DNA of 64,000 bases, from NCBI GenBank assembly GCA_002292285.1, contig DBBP01000024.1, forward strand, positions 62,001 through 126,000. The letters are read 5' to 3'. The stretch comes from Proteobacteria bacterium UBA981. Its GTDB lineage: Bacteria; Pseudomonadota; Gammaproteobacteria; Ga0077536. Made by a program: the position numbers and the translations under genes. A model generated the notes under the pieces. That model was not told the origin of the DNA. It ran no database searches and saw nothing but the letters and a program-made list of their open reading frames with translations. This document shows, piece after piece, positions 8,611-17,086 of this stretch (positions within the stretch are counted from its first letter, which is position 1; the number at the start of each line of letters is the position of its first letter).

Positions 8611-10398
8611 ATGTCGAAACAATTTCTCGCAGCTTTCATATTGAGCATCGGTCTGGTCGGCTGCGGCGACGACCCTGCGGAGACGTCGCCAGGGTCGGCC
8701 GGGCAACCCGTGGTGAACAATGAATCACCCGATTCACCTGCCGCACAAGCAACTACCGCTACAGATATCGCGAGCTCGATTTATCGCAATGGCAAGATCT
8801 ATACCGTTGATGGCAACAAGAGCTGGGCGCAGGCGCTGGCCGTTGTCGACGGCAAAATAGTCGCGGTTGGCTCGAATGACGTGGTGATGACGCACGCCGG
8901 GGCGGGTACCGTGGTGCACGATCTTGGCGGCGCAATGGTGATGCCTGGTATTCACGACACCCACTTGCATCCGTCCGATGCCGGTATCCAGAAGACCCTG
9001 CAGTGCAGTTTCCTGGCGGGCGATGTCGGTGACCTGCTTGAGATCGTCGACAGTTGCGTGGCGGCTACGCCGGCCGGGCAGTGGGTCCGCGGCGGTCAAT
9101 GGAATGACGGTCACCTTGCTTCCGGTGAATCTCCTAAAGCTATTCTCGACAAGATCGCACCGAATCATCCGGTCTTTCTGATGGACTGGTCGGTGCACAA
9201 CGCATGGGTTAATTCGAAGGCGCTTGCCGAATTCGGCATCAACAAAGACACGCCGAACCCACCTGGCGGGGTGATCGTGCGCGACCCGCAGACCGGCGAA
9301 GCGACGGGAATCCTGCTCGACAACGCGGCTTACAACTACCGTCGCCAACTGCCGACATACAGCCTGGACAAACGTGTCGAAGCGCTTGCCTGGAGCATCG
9401 AGCAGATTGCCGGCTTTGGCGTCACGACATTCAAGGAGGCGTTGGTGACAACGGCGACGATGCAGACCTATGCGGCGCTGAATGCGCAGCAGCGTTTGCC
9501 GCTACGCGTTAAGACCAGTCTCACCTGGAAAAGCAGCTGGGCAAATTCGCATGCCGATGAACAGGGTTTAATTGAAGTACGTTCGACTTTTGCGACGCCC
9601 ATGATCGACACCCGCTTTGCGAAGATCATGCTGGACGGCATCCCGCCTGCGTACACCGCCGCACTGCTCGAGCCCTACGCCCCCAGCGAGGCGCATGGCG
9701 ACCAGCATCGCGGCGAACTCATGCTCGCACCCGAGGAGCTGGCAAAGGACGTGATTGCGCTCGACAAGTCCGGTCTGAGCATCAAGATGCACGCCACTGG
9801 CGACCGTTCTGTGCGTGTCGCACTTGATGCAGTTGCCGCCGCCCGCGCCGCAAATGACGCAAGCGGAGTGATGCACGAGGTCTCACACGCGGCCATGATC
9901 CACGCTGATGACATTCCGCGTTTTGCCGAGCTGAACGTCGCGGCCGAGATGTGTCCCATCTTGTGGTACCCGATTGCGGGTCTCGACTGGGACGCCTGGC
10001 TCGGCCCTGAGCGGGCGAAAATGTGGCCCGTGAAGTCTTTACTCGAGGCCAACGCCCTCGTGACTTATGGCTCTGACTGGCCCGTTGTGCCAACACCGAA
10101 TCCCTGGCGCGGTATCGAAGCGATGGTCACGCGTAGTGATCCAGCCGGACCGGGCGATGCGCCGGATTGGGCGGAAGAGGCGATAGATTTGGCGGCTGCG
10201 ATACGGATCTTTACGCACAATGGGGCAATTGCGAATCGCGCCGGCGAAGCCTCAGGTTCTCTCGAGGTCGGTAAAGATGCGGATTTCATCGCGCTTGACC
10301 GAAATATCTTCGAGGTGCCGGTCACTGACGTTGGCGAAGTGCAAGTTGAGCTGATGGTGGTTGGTGGTCAGACGGTGTTTGATAAGCGCAGTCAATAA
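8611..10398 (+). CDS. Lipoprotein amidohydrolase (YtcJ-like amidohydrolase family 3)
   Basis: This 595-residue amidohydrolase starts with a lipoprotein signal. A hydrophobic stretch ends in LVGC with C18 as the lipidated residue, followed by a Pro/Ser/Thr-rich linker to about residue 55. The catalytic domain shows H118-L-H120 in HDTHLHPSD, HATGDRS for a further histidine, and SDWPVVP for the metal/catalytic aspartate. It should therefore act in the periplasm, anchored to a membrane, on an amide, ester or similar bond. ATG 8611 has an AAGGA site upstream; the frame extends back to 8560 but would bury the signal peptide. It follows the monooxygenase by 141 bases. Confidence 0.86.
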   Translation: MSKQFLAAFILSIGLVGCGDDPAETSPGSAGQPVVNNESPDSPAAQATTATDIASSIYRNGKIYTVDGNKSWAQALAVVDGKIVAVGSNDVVMTHAGAGTVVHDLGGAMVMPGIHDTHLHPSDAGIQKTLQCSFLAGDVGDLLEIVDSCVAATPAGQWVRGGQWNDGHLASGESPKAILDKIAPNHPVFLMDWSVHNAWVNSKALAEFGINKDTPNPPGGVIVRDPQTGEATGILLDNAAYNYRRQLPTYSLDKRVEALAWSIEQIAGFGVTTFKEALVTTATMQTYAALNAQQRLPLRVKTSLTWKSSWANSHADEQGLIEVRSTFATPMIDTRFAKIMLDGIPPAYTAALLEPYAPSEAHGDQHRGELMLAPEELAKDVIALDKSGLSIKMHATGDRSVRVALDAVAAARAANDASGVMHEVSHAAMIHADDIPRFAELNVAAEMCPILWYPIAGLDWDAWLGPERAKMWPVKSLLEANALVTYGSDWPVVPTPNPWRGIEAMVTRSDPAGPGDAPDWAEEAIDLAAAIRIFTHNGAIANRAGEASGSLEVGKDADFIALDRNIFEVPVTDVGEVQVELMVVGGQTVFDKRSQ

Positions 10399-10747
10399 TG
10401 GCCCGCCAGCGCCGGCCTTGAGTAGCACGCGGGCGCGCGCATGGCGTACGACTCGCCTGCTTATCTCGAACCTGCAAGCCGTTCGCTATCCTGCCCATCG
10501 CGGCCATGATCCGCGGCTTGGCCCCCGGCTAAACCATTTCGTTTGAGCCCCGTTGACGACGGCGTTGCCTGATTATTGGGACCCGTTAGTCACTCGCTCC
10601 ATATGGCCCCGCATCATCGCTTGCGATGCCGGACGCAGCGTTCCTTTGTCGTTGCGCGCCGGCGCATTTGGCTTGCTATGCTTGACGCTTGACCGTCGGC
10701 GGCCTTGGTTAGGTCTGCGGTTCGCGCCAGATATTTGAGGAGATACC
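10399..10747. other. Intergenic stretch, no gene seen
   Basis: This 349-base stretch lies between two plus-strand genes. Short open frames here have no ribosome site or recognisable sequence. The only clear element is GAGGAG at 10738-10743, the ribosome site of the acyl-CoA dehydrogenase starting at 10748. A promoter for that operon should lie here, but no convincing -35/-10 pair was found. Confidence 0.5.
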
Positions 10748-11950
10748 ATGGATTTATCATTCGGCCCCGAATACGAAGACTTTCGCCAGCAGGTCAGGTC
10801 GTTTCTTGAGGCGCGTGGTGATGAAGCACCGGCGAGCCAGCGTGATTATCGCTCCGCGAAGGCGCTCGCCTGGCAGCAAACCTTGATTGCGCACGGTTAT
10901 ACCGCGCGGACAATCCCCAAAGCTTATGGTGGGCACGGCGCTGAGCCGGACATCCTCAAGTCGCGCATCATTTCAGATGAGTTTTCACGTGCGCGGGTGT
11001 CGGGAGGATTCGGCGGGCAGGGCATCGCGATGTTGGTGCCGACATTGCTTGAGCTAGGCACTGAAGCACAGAAGAGCGAGATCATTCCGCCGACCCTGAG
11101 CGGTGAGCTGATTTGGTGCCAGGGTTACTCCGAACCGGAGGCCGGCAGTGACCTGGCGAGTTTACGGACCTCGGCAGTCCTCGATGGCGACGAGTGGGTC
11201 ATCAACGGTAACAAGATCTGGACCAGTACGGCGCAGATTGCGGATTGGATGTTTTGCCTCGTGCGCACCGAGCCCGATGCGCCGAAACACGAGGGCATTT
11301 CGTTTTTGCTATTGCGCATGGACACCCCGGGCATCGACGTGCGGCCGTTGCTCGACATGACCGAGAACGCCAATTTCAACGAAGTGTTTTTTACTGACGT
11401 ACGCGTGCCGGCGGGACAGATTGTGGGTAAGCGCGGGCAGGGTTGGCAAGTTGCGAACGCCATCTTGGGGCATGAGCGTGAATTGCTCGGTGATCCGAAT
11501 GTTGCGCTAACGCGCCTGAACAGTCTTATCGAGTTGATGCGGAACGAAACTGTCGACGGCACACCGGTTATCGACATGCCGGCCTATCGCGACCGATTGA
11601 TGCGTATCCAGGGGCGCGTGATGGCGATGCGGTTCAACGACCTGCGTTTGTTGTCTGCACGCGTCAATCAACAGCCTGCACCGCTCGCGCGCATGATTGT
11701 GAAACTGCAGGGTACCGAGCTGCGCCACGAGCTGGAACAACTCGCGATCGATGCGATGGGTGAATTTGGACTGGCCTATGGCGACAACGACTATTTGCGT
11801 GACAACGGCCTGTGGCAATGGAATTACATGTACTACCTGGGCCTCATCATTGGCGGTGGCACGTCGCAGATTCAAAAAAACATCATCAGCGAGCGCGGCC
11901 TCGGGATGCCCAAGGAGCCGAAGTATTCGGCAACAGGGGGGGCAGCGTAA
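10748..11950 (+). CDS. Acyl-CoA dehydrogenase, large subunit of a probable heteromeric pair
   Basis: This 400-residue FAD-dependent acyl-CoA dehydrogenase has its N-terminal helical domain to about residue 125. YSEPEAGSDLASL and INGNKIWTS follow in the middle beta domain. The C-terminal helical domain contains ILGHERELLG, where the glutamate before Arg sits at the catalytic-base position used by this subgroup, and IIGGGTSQIQ. Its stop codon overlaps the ATG of a second, shorter acyl-CoA dehydrogenase (TAATG). That arrangement is known for heterotetrameric enzymes of steroid side-chain degradation. It would form an alpha,beta double bond in an acyl-CoA; the substrate is unknown. Confidence 0.9.
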   Translation: MDLSFGPEYEDFRQQVRSFLEARGDEAPASQRDYRSAKALAWQQTLIAHGYTARTIPKAYGGHGAEPDILKSRIISDEFSRARVSGGFGGQGIAMLVPTLLELGTEAQKSEIIPPTLSGELIWCQGYSEPEAGSDLASLRTSAVLDGDEWVINGNKIWTSTAQIADWMFCLVRTEPDAPKHEGISFLLLRMDTPGIDVRPLLDMTENANFNEVFFTDVRVPAGQIVGKRGQGWQVANAILGHERELLGDPNVALTRLNSLIELMRNETVDGTPVIDMPAYRDRLMRIQGRVMAMRFNDLRLLSARVNQQPAPLARMIVKLQGTELRHELEQLAIDAMGEFGLAYGDNDYLRDNGLWQWNYMYYLGLIIGGGTSQIQKNIISERGLGMPKEPKYSATGGAA

Positions 11951-13014
11951 TGGACTTTGGACTTTCCAGTGATCAAGTGGCGTTGCAGGACAGTGTGAAT
12001 CGATTTCTCGATGAGCAGATGAATCTGGACGCCGTCAAAGCATACAGCGCCGGTGGCGACGCTGATGCCTGCTGGCAGGGCCTTGCTGAGCTCGGCGTTG
12101 CCAGTCTGCTGGTTCCAGAAGCGCAGGGTGGCGTCGGACTCAGTGCGCTCGATGCGGCGTTAGTCGCGGAATGTCTTGGTGCCCATGCGGCGCCGGGGCC
12201 GTATATCGGTTCGGCGGTGGTCGCGCCGCTCGCGTTGCTGCACGCACGAGAAGCATTGCGTGAGCGATGGCTGGGCGCGTTGATGGATGGCACCGTGAGT
12301 GCTGGCCTGGCGTTCAGCGAACTTGCCGGAGCACGCGCCGACGCCGGTGTTAATGCCAGCAATGGCAAGCTTTCCGGGCGCGCAATGTTCGTGCTGGATC
12401 CCCTCGCAGCGTTGCAGGTTGTCGCCACGCGTGAGAAGCATTTGTATCTCGTTGAGAGCGCCGCCGCAGGACTCGAAAGTCGTGTTCTCACGACTATTGA
12501 CCGCACTCGCGCCTGTGGTGAACTGCGCTTCAGCGAGACCCCCGCCGAGCTGCTCAGTGACGACCCACAACACACTGCCGCGTTGCTCGATCATGCTCGC
12601 GTCATGCTGGTTGCAGACACCGTCGGCGCTGCGCAGCACATGCTCGATGCCGCAGTGGCGTACGCGAAAGATCGCAAGCAGTTCAACCGCGTGATTGGTT
12701 CGTTTCAGTCGGTTAAGCACCTGTGCGCCGAAATGGCGGCCGAGCTAGAGCCCTGCCGCGCGATGCTTTGGTATGCCGCGTACGCGCTCGGCGAATTGCC
12801 AGCCGAAGCGAGCTTGACGGCTTGTCACACCAAGGCGCACGTGGCCGAAGTGGGCACGTTTGTCGCGCGTACCGCCACGGAAGTTCATGGCGGCGTCGGC
12901 TTTACGGATTTGCTGGGGCTGCATTACTGGTTCAAACGCATTGGATTTAACCGCCAGGCACTCGGCGCGCCAGAACTCGTTCGTGAACAAGCGGCTCGCC
13001 TGCAGACCCTGTAA
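11950..13014 (+). CDS. Acyl-CoA dehydrogenase, second subunit without an obvious catalytic glutamate
   Basis: This 354-residue protein keeps the acyl-CoA dehydrogenase fold: an N-terminal helical domain, a shortened middle domain and a C-terminal HGGVGFT segment. It departs at the active site. Where the partner has GHERELLG, this one has LLDHARVMLVAD, with no glutamate before Arg. The start overlaps the upstream stop by one base, so the two are translated together. The likely role is the non-catalytic half of a two-subunit dehydrogenase contributing to cofactor or substrate binding. A palindromic repeat begins 25 bases after the stop. Confidence 0.85.
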   Translation: MDFGLSSDQVALQDSVNRFLDEQMNLDAVKAYSAGGDADACWQGLAELGVASLLVPEAQGGVGLSALDAALVAECLGAHAAPGPYIGSAVVAPLALLHAREALRERWLGALMDGTVSAGLAFSELAGARADAGVNASNGKLSGRAMFVLDPLAALQVVATREKHLYLVESAAAGLESRVLTTIDRTRACGELRFSETPAELLSDDPQHTAALLDHARVMLVADTVGAAQHMLDAAVAYAKDRKQFNRVIGSFQSVKHLCAEMAAELEPCRAMLWYAAYALGELPAEASLTACHTKAHVAEVGTFVARTATEVHGGVGFTDLLGLHYWFKRIGFNRQALGAPELVREQAARLQTL

Positions 13015-13038
13015 CTTCTAGCGACCTTTTTTTCTGCC

Positions 13039-13097
13039 TAATTCGGGGACAGTTACTGTATTTCGAGGCTCGAAATACAGTAACTGTCCCCGAATTA
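13039..13097. repeat. Family A REP-like palindrome, copy 1
   Basis: This is a perfect inverted repeat with 28-base arms and a three-base loop (ggc). Each arm contains ggggacagttactgtattt. It lies 25 bases after the acyl-CoA dehydrogenase stop, in the position typical of REP elements that act as transcript ends or stabilisers. A second copy is at 24676-24732. The ggggacag core is shared with the repeats that bracket the REP-type transposase near 54.6-55.5 kb. Confidence 0.9.
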
Positions 13098-13150
13098 AAA
13101 TTGGTTGGGTTCGCAAAAAGGTTGCACTGGTTAACGACCGCAGCCTTTGA

Positions 13151-13477
13151 ATGAAGGCCGTGTATGCCTCGGCGAGGGATCAGGGTCTTACAGATAAGAT
13201 GATTACGGCGCTGCCAAATTGTGATAGCAGCGATTTATTTACCATAGCGGAAAAAGCTGCGCTCAAGTTCGCGAATGTCATGGCTGGCGATCACAAATCA
13301 GTGTCGGCCGAACTGTTTGTGGAACTGCGCGAGCACTATACCCAGCAACAGATCATGGCCCTCGGTTGGTGCATCGCCATATTCGTCGGCTATGGTTGTT
13401 TAGTGTGTGCGACGGGTCTTGAGCGTGTCGAGGCACCGTGCGAAGTGTCGTTCGATAAAGCCGATTCTGCTGGCTGA
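13151..13477 (+). pseudogene. Carboxymuconolactone decarboxylase-like remnant (C-terminal half)
   Basis: The 108-residue frame resembles only the second half of AhpD/CMD-fold proteins. It has an AAGLTDEQI-like segment (DQGLTDKMITAL), then FTIAEKAALKFANVMAGD and a HYTQQQIMALGWCIAIF helix. The N-terminal half, which would carry the conserved catalytic cysteine/histidine region, is absent. A stop codon (TGA) immediately precedes the ATG, there is no ribosome site, and the family A palindrome ends 53 bases upstream. I read it as a 5'-truncated gene. A short expressed protein cannot be excluded. Confidence 0.6.
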
Positions 13478-13564
13478 GTAGCGCCAGCAACGTTATCGCC
13501 CCGGGGACGGCTGACTGTGTCGTCCCGGTAGTCGAGCCGTCGCGATGACTTTTGCTTGTGTAAC

Positions 13565-14725
13565 TTACAGACCGTCGAATTTATCCATCGCGGGCGGGTT
13601 GTTAACCGGCCAGCCGACGCAAGCCGGATGCGCGCGCAAATTGCTCAGCCACCAACTCCAATCTTCCGGGACCAAATCAAATGGGTCGTCCCGTTCCAGC
13701 TCGCGGGCCGCCCACACTGGCCAGTGTGGATTTGCCAACGCAGGTCGGCCCAACATAACCAGATCGATTACTTCGCTGCGTACGACTTTATCCGCCAGTG
13801 CAGGTAGACCAAGATTCCAGCTGGTCCCGACCGGGATGCCGACATCGCGCTTCAATCGCGCAGCACGGTCGAGCATAAATCCAAGCTCATCGAATGGCAC
13901 CTGATGCATCGCGTCGGTATTAATGCCGATGCTCAGATCCGCGAAATCGAGACCGTGCTCTTTCATCATACTGACGGCGAGGATGGCATCGTCGAACTGC
14001 ACACCGGCATCATTCAGATCGTCTGATCCCAGCCGCATCGTCAGCGGCAGACGTTCCGGCCAGACTGCTCGGACTGCATCCAGAGCCTCAAGATGGAAGC
14101 GCGCGCGATTCTCGACGCTGCCGCCGTATTCATCGGTGCGTTGATTTGCTAGCGGGGAAAAAAAACTCGAGCCGAGATAGCCGTGGGCGAAATGTAACTC
14201 CAGCCATTCAAACCCGGCCGCCAGCGCGCGCTCTGCTGCGCGCGCAAAACTCGCATGAATAGCTTTGATTTCGTCTTTACTTAACGCGTGAACGGGGTAT
14301 TTGTATTTACCCCCATACGGGATTGCTGATGGTCCGACCACCTGCCAGCCGTCCGGGTGGTCGGGTGGCAATTGTTCGCCACCGTCCCAGGGTTTGCGTT
14401 CACTGCCTTTACGCCCGGTATGACCGAGCTGAATCGCAGCTACCGCGCCCATATCTTTAATCATGCTCGTGACGCGGGACAGACCGTCGATCTGCGCGTC
14501 GTCGTAGATACCACCGCAACTGACGCTGGTGCGCCCATCTTTGGTTACCGCGAGTTGCTCTGCGAACACCAGGCCGAAACCGCCCGCGGCGCGCGAGCCG
14601 AGTAGCATCAGATGAAAATCGTTCATCAAGCCGTCGGTCGAACGGTACATGGTCATCGGTGACATCGCGATGCGATTGCGCAATGTGACGTCTTTCAAGG
14701 TATAGGGGCTAAACAGATCCGGCAT
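13565..14725 (-). CDS. Old Yellow Enzyme family NADH:flavin oxidoreductase
   Basis: This 386-residue FMN TIM-barrel enzyme is expected to reduce activated C=C bonds, such as enones, using NAD(P)H. The N terminus LFSPYTLKDVTLRNRIAMSP is typical. QLGHTGRKGS (about 99-108) and HFAHGYLGSSFFSP carry the flavin/substrate-binding residues, and LVMLGRPALANPHWP is the C-terminal phosphate-binding loop. The position where YqjM-type enzymes have a redox-tuning cysteine (SPMCMY) is threonine here (SPMTMY). It could supply saturated ketones to the nearby monooxygenases. It is convergent with the CMD remnant. Confidence 0.9.
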   Translation of the reverse strand: MPDLFSPYTLKDVTLRNRIAMSPMTMYRSTDGLMNDFHLMLLGSRAAGGFGLVFAEQLAVTKDGRTSVSCGGIYDDAQIDGLSRVTSMIKDMGAVAAIQLGHTGRKGSERKPWDGGEQLPPDHPDGWQVVGPSAIPYGGKYKYPVHALSKDEIKAIHASFARAAERALAAGFEWLELHFAHGYLGSSFFSPLANQRTDEYGGSVENRARFHLEALDAVRAVWPERLPLTMRLGSDDLNDAGVQFDDAILAVSMMKEHGLDFADLSIGINTDAMHQVPFDELGFMLDRAARLKRDVGIPVGTSWNLGLPALADKVVRSEVIDLVMLGRPALANPHWPVWAARELERDDPFDLVPEDWSWWLSNLRAHPACVGWPVNNPPAMDKFDGL

Positions 14726-14847
14726 ACGAAATTCTCCGAGGAAGCCGGTCTAATAAATATGGACGGCTCGATTCACGTAAGGACGTCGGACTCGTCGGCG
14801 TATGTTGGAGGCCGTGTCTTTGCCGGCCTAACATGCGACGAGTGTAG

Positions 14848-14876
14848 TAAAAATAGGGCGCGCCGGAGCGCGCCCT
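14848..14876 (-). terminator. Rho-independent terminator of the VOC gene
   Basis: Read on the minus strand, the VOC stop codon is followed after a few bases by a perfect 9-bp GC-rich hairpin (agggcgcgc / gcgcgccct, tetraloop) and then ATTTTTA. Stem plus T-run is the standard intrinsic terminator. It separates the VOC gene from the Old Yellow Enzyme gene downstream on the same strand. Confidence 0.8.
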
Positions 14877-14882
14877 TAGATA

Positions 14883-15263
14883 TTAGCCGTCGCGGTGCAT
14901 TGCGCACAGCTTGTTGCCGTCCGGGTCTCTCAGGTAGGCCAGATATAGCGGGCCGAAACCGCCCTCACGGATACCTGGCGCATCCTCAATAGCGGTGCCA
15001 CCGTTTGCAACCCCAGCCGCATGCCAGGCATTAGCCTGTTCCTGCGACGCACATGCGAAACCAATCGTGCCGCCATTCGCGTGGGTGGCGGCCTTACCGT
15101 CGATCGGCGGTGTAACGATGAATATTCCATCGTTCTGCAAATAGATTAGACGACCGTTCTCATCGACCATAGCGGGATTGCCGCCTAACGCACCAAGCGT
15201 TGCATCGTAGAATTTCTTCGAGGCGTCGATGTTGTTACTGCCAACCATGACGTGTGAAAACAT
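14883..15263 (-). CDS. VOC family (glyoxalase/dioxygenase-fold) protein
   Basis: This 126-residue single-domain vicinal-oxygen-chelate protein begins MFSHVMVGSNNIDASKKFYDATLGALGG. It ends with GPLYLAYLRDPDGNKLCAMHRD, the typical C-terminal strand with the PDGN turn. Start ATG 15263 has AAGGAG seven bases upstream; a longer frame to 15383 is not supported. Such proteins serve as lyases, dioxygenases or binding proteins, and the reaction is not deducible. It is monocistronic, ended by the terminator at 14848-14876. Confidence 0.88.
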   Translation of the reverse strand: MFSHVMVGSNNIDASKKFYDATLGALGGNPAMVDENGRLIYLQNDGIFIVTPPIDGKAATHANGGTIGFACASQEQANAWHAAGVANGGTAIEDAPGIREGGFGPLYLAYLRDPDGNKLCAMHRDG

Positions 15264-15583
15264 ATGCTTCTCCTTAAGGTTTGAAAACGGCTGAGTATCG
15301 TGACGCAATCCGGCAGTTAAGGCTAGTAGGCCGGTGTAATTTCCTCGTCCTGCCAACACAGAGACGGTCGAGCGGCGCTCCACGATGCGCTAATCACCCG
15401 CAGCAACCGCAATCGAAACTTGCCCGTCGGCCCATCGAGCTGATGCCTGGGACGTCGACCTGTGTTGACGATCGTTGTAGGCCACTGATTTGCCGCCCCG
15501 TACCATCCAGTTCGTCGCAGGACTCAGGATAGCTTGCAGCGACTATAATCACGCGCAACTAATAGCCGAGGACCTGGATAACC

Positions 15584-16744
15584 ATGCGATCATTTAGCGA
15601 GGAGCAGAATCTATTTCGCGATACTTATCGCCGTTTTCTGGCCGATGAAGTTGCGCCACACATGCCCGAATGGCGCAAGGCAGGCATCGTCGACCGTAAG
15701 ATTTTCGCCCGTGCTGGCGAACTCGGCTTTCTGATGATTTGGCCAGATGAGAAATACGGCGGCATCGGCGACGCGGATTTTCGCTTTGAACAAATCATCA
15801 TTGAAGAGACCGTGCGCGCCGGTTGCGGCGAGTGGTACAACACCTTGCACAGTCGCCTTGTCGGACCCTATTTCCAGCGTTTTGGATCGGAAGAACAGCG
15901 TGAGCGCTTTTTGCCGAAGTGTGTGTCAGGCGAAACAATTCTCGCGGTCGCCATGACCGAGCCTAATGCGGGAAGTGATCTCGCCGGTATGCGTTCGACG
16001 GTGGTGGATGAAGGCGATCATTTCGTCCTCAACGGATCGAAAACCTATATTTCTAATGGCATCAACGCCGACGTCGTGGTCACTGCTGCGAAAATGCACG
16101 GCGCGGATAGTCGCCACGCGATGGTCTTGCTGGTCGTCGAGCGCGGTATGGCCGGCTTCGAGCGCGGCAGCAATCTGGAAAAGATCGGTCTGCACGCACA
16201 AGACACGGCTGAGCTATTTTTCAACGACGTTAAGGTGCCCAAAGGGAATGTTTTGGGCGAGCCCGGCAAAGGGTTCTACTACCTGATGGAAGGGCTGGCC
16301 GAGGAACGATTGATTGCGGCTTGCGGGTATTTGGCGACGAGTCGCCGGGCCTTTGATGTGACGCGCGAGTTCGTCATGAACCGACAGCTATTCGGCAAGC
16401 CCTTGTCCGATCAGCAGAACACTCAGTTCCGCATGGCGGAAATGGATGCCGAAATCGACATGCTGCAAGTCTTTGTCGATCATTGTGTCAGCGAGCACAA
16501 CGCCGGGCGATTAACCGCAAATCTGGCTGCGAAAGCGAAGATGTTGGGCAGCGAAATCGAATGGCGTATGGCGGATCTGGGCTTGCAATTGCACGGCGGC
16601 GCCGGCTACATGCAGGAGTACGAGATCTCGCGCATTTTCACTGACGCACGCATGAGCCGCATCTACGCGGGTAGTTCCGAAGTTATGCGGCTCATCATCG
16701 GGCGTGACGTATTCTCCGACCGCTACTCGAGCTTCCTGGAGTAG
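15584..16744 (+). CDS. Acyl-CoA dehydrogenase (long-chain/isovaleryl-like)
   Basis: This 386-residue full-length acyl-CoA dehydrogenase has AMTEPNAGSDLAGMRSTV (about 123-140) and LNGSKTYISNG for FAD and substrate contacts, and LQLHGGAGYMQEYEISRIFTDARM near the C terminus. The glutamate of the MCAD-type IYEGT motif is absent (IYAGSSEV). LMEGLAEERL puts a glutamate at about residue 241, the base position of long-chain-type dehydrogenases. It should be catalytically competent alone and oxidise an acyl-CoA to the enoyl-CoA. It appears monocistronic, with no obvious ribosome site stronger than GAGGA at 15569-15573. Confidence 0.9.
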   Translation: MRSFSEEQNLFRDTYRRFLADEVAPHMPEWRKAGIVDRKIFARAGELGFLMIWPDEKYGGIGDADFRFEQIIIEETVRAGCGEWYNTLHSRLVGPYFQRFGSEEQRERFLPKCVSGETILAVAMTEPNAGSDLAGMRSTVVDEGDHFVLNGSKTYISNGINADVVVTAAKMHGADSRHAMVLLVVERGMAGFERGSNLEKIGLHAQDTAELFFNDVKVPKGNVLGEPGKGFYYLMEGLAEERLIAACGYLATSRRAFDVTREFVMNRQLFGKPLSDQQNTQFRMAEMDAEIDMLQVFVDHCVSEHNAGRLTANLAAKAKMLGSEIEWRMADLGLQLHGGAGYMQEYEISRIFTDARMSRIYAGSSEVMRLIIGRDVFSDRYSSFLE

Positions 16745-17086
16745 TTCGTGCGTTGAATAAGGGCCGAATGCCAAGTCTATTTTCAGCCCCTTGATGATTC
16801 TCTGACGAATTCCCCCTAGTGAGTGGCGGACGCGCGCGCGGTATCGAAGAATGACCGTGCAAAATGTTCAGCTTGGGCGCGTTACTAAATTCTGGTGGGG
16901 ACTGGAGATTCCCAGGTCCGCTCGCGAATTGCGCGCCAAAACGGTAGAGTATCCAAGAAAAAAAATCCCATCGCTACACAACGGCAAGTAGCTGCGCGAC
17001 GCACGGTCGCGGCAAGCATTGCCAATCCGAAAACAGCGCGAGAACTCTAGGTTCACGTGCATAGAACCGGAAATGTTGTAATCGAT
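16745..17086. other. Intergenic stretch, no gene seen
   Basis: This region of about 340 bases lies between an acyl-CoA dehydrogenase and the receiver-kinase gene. It contains an A-tract near 16960 but no recognisable RNA gene, convincing terminator or promoter pair. Frames on the opposite strand have no family-like sequence. Confidence 0.45.

Noticed and set aside
13501..13530. Hairpin ccggggacg...cgtcccgg between convergent genes
   Set aside because: The arms need a bulged base and no T-run follows. Resemblance to the ggggacag repeats is limited to a few bases.
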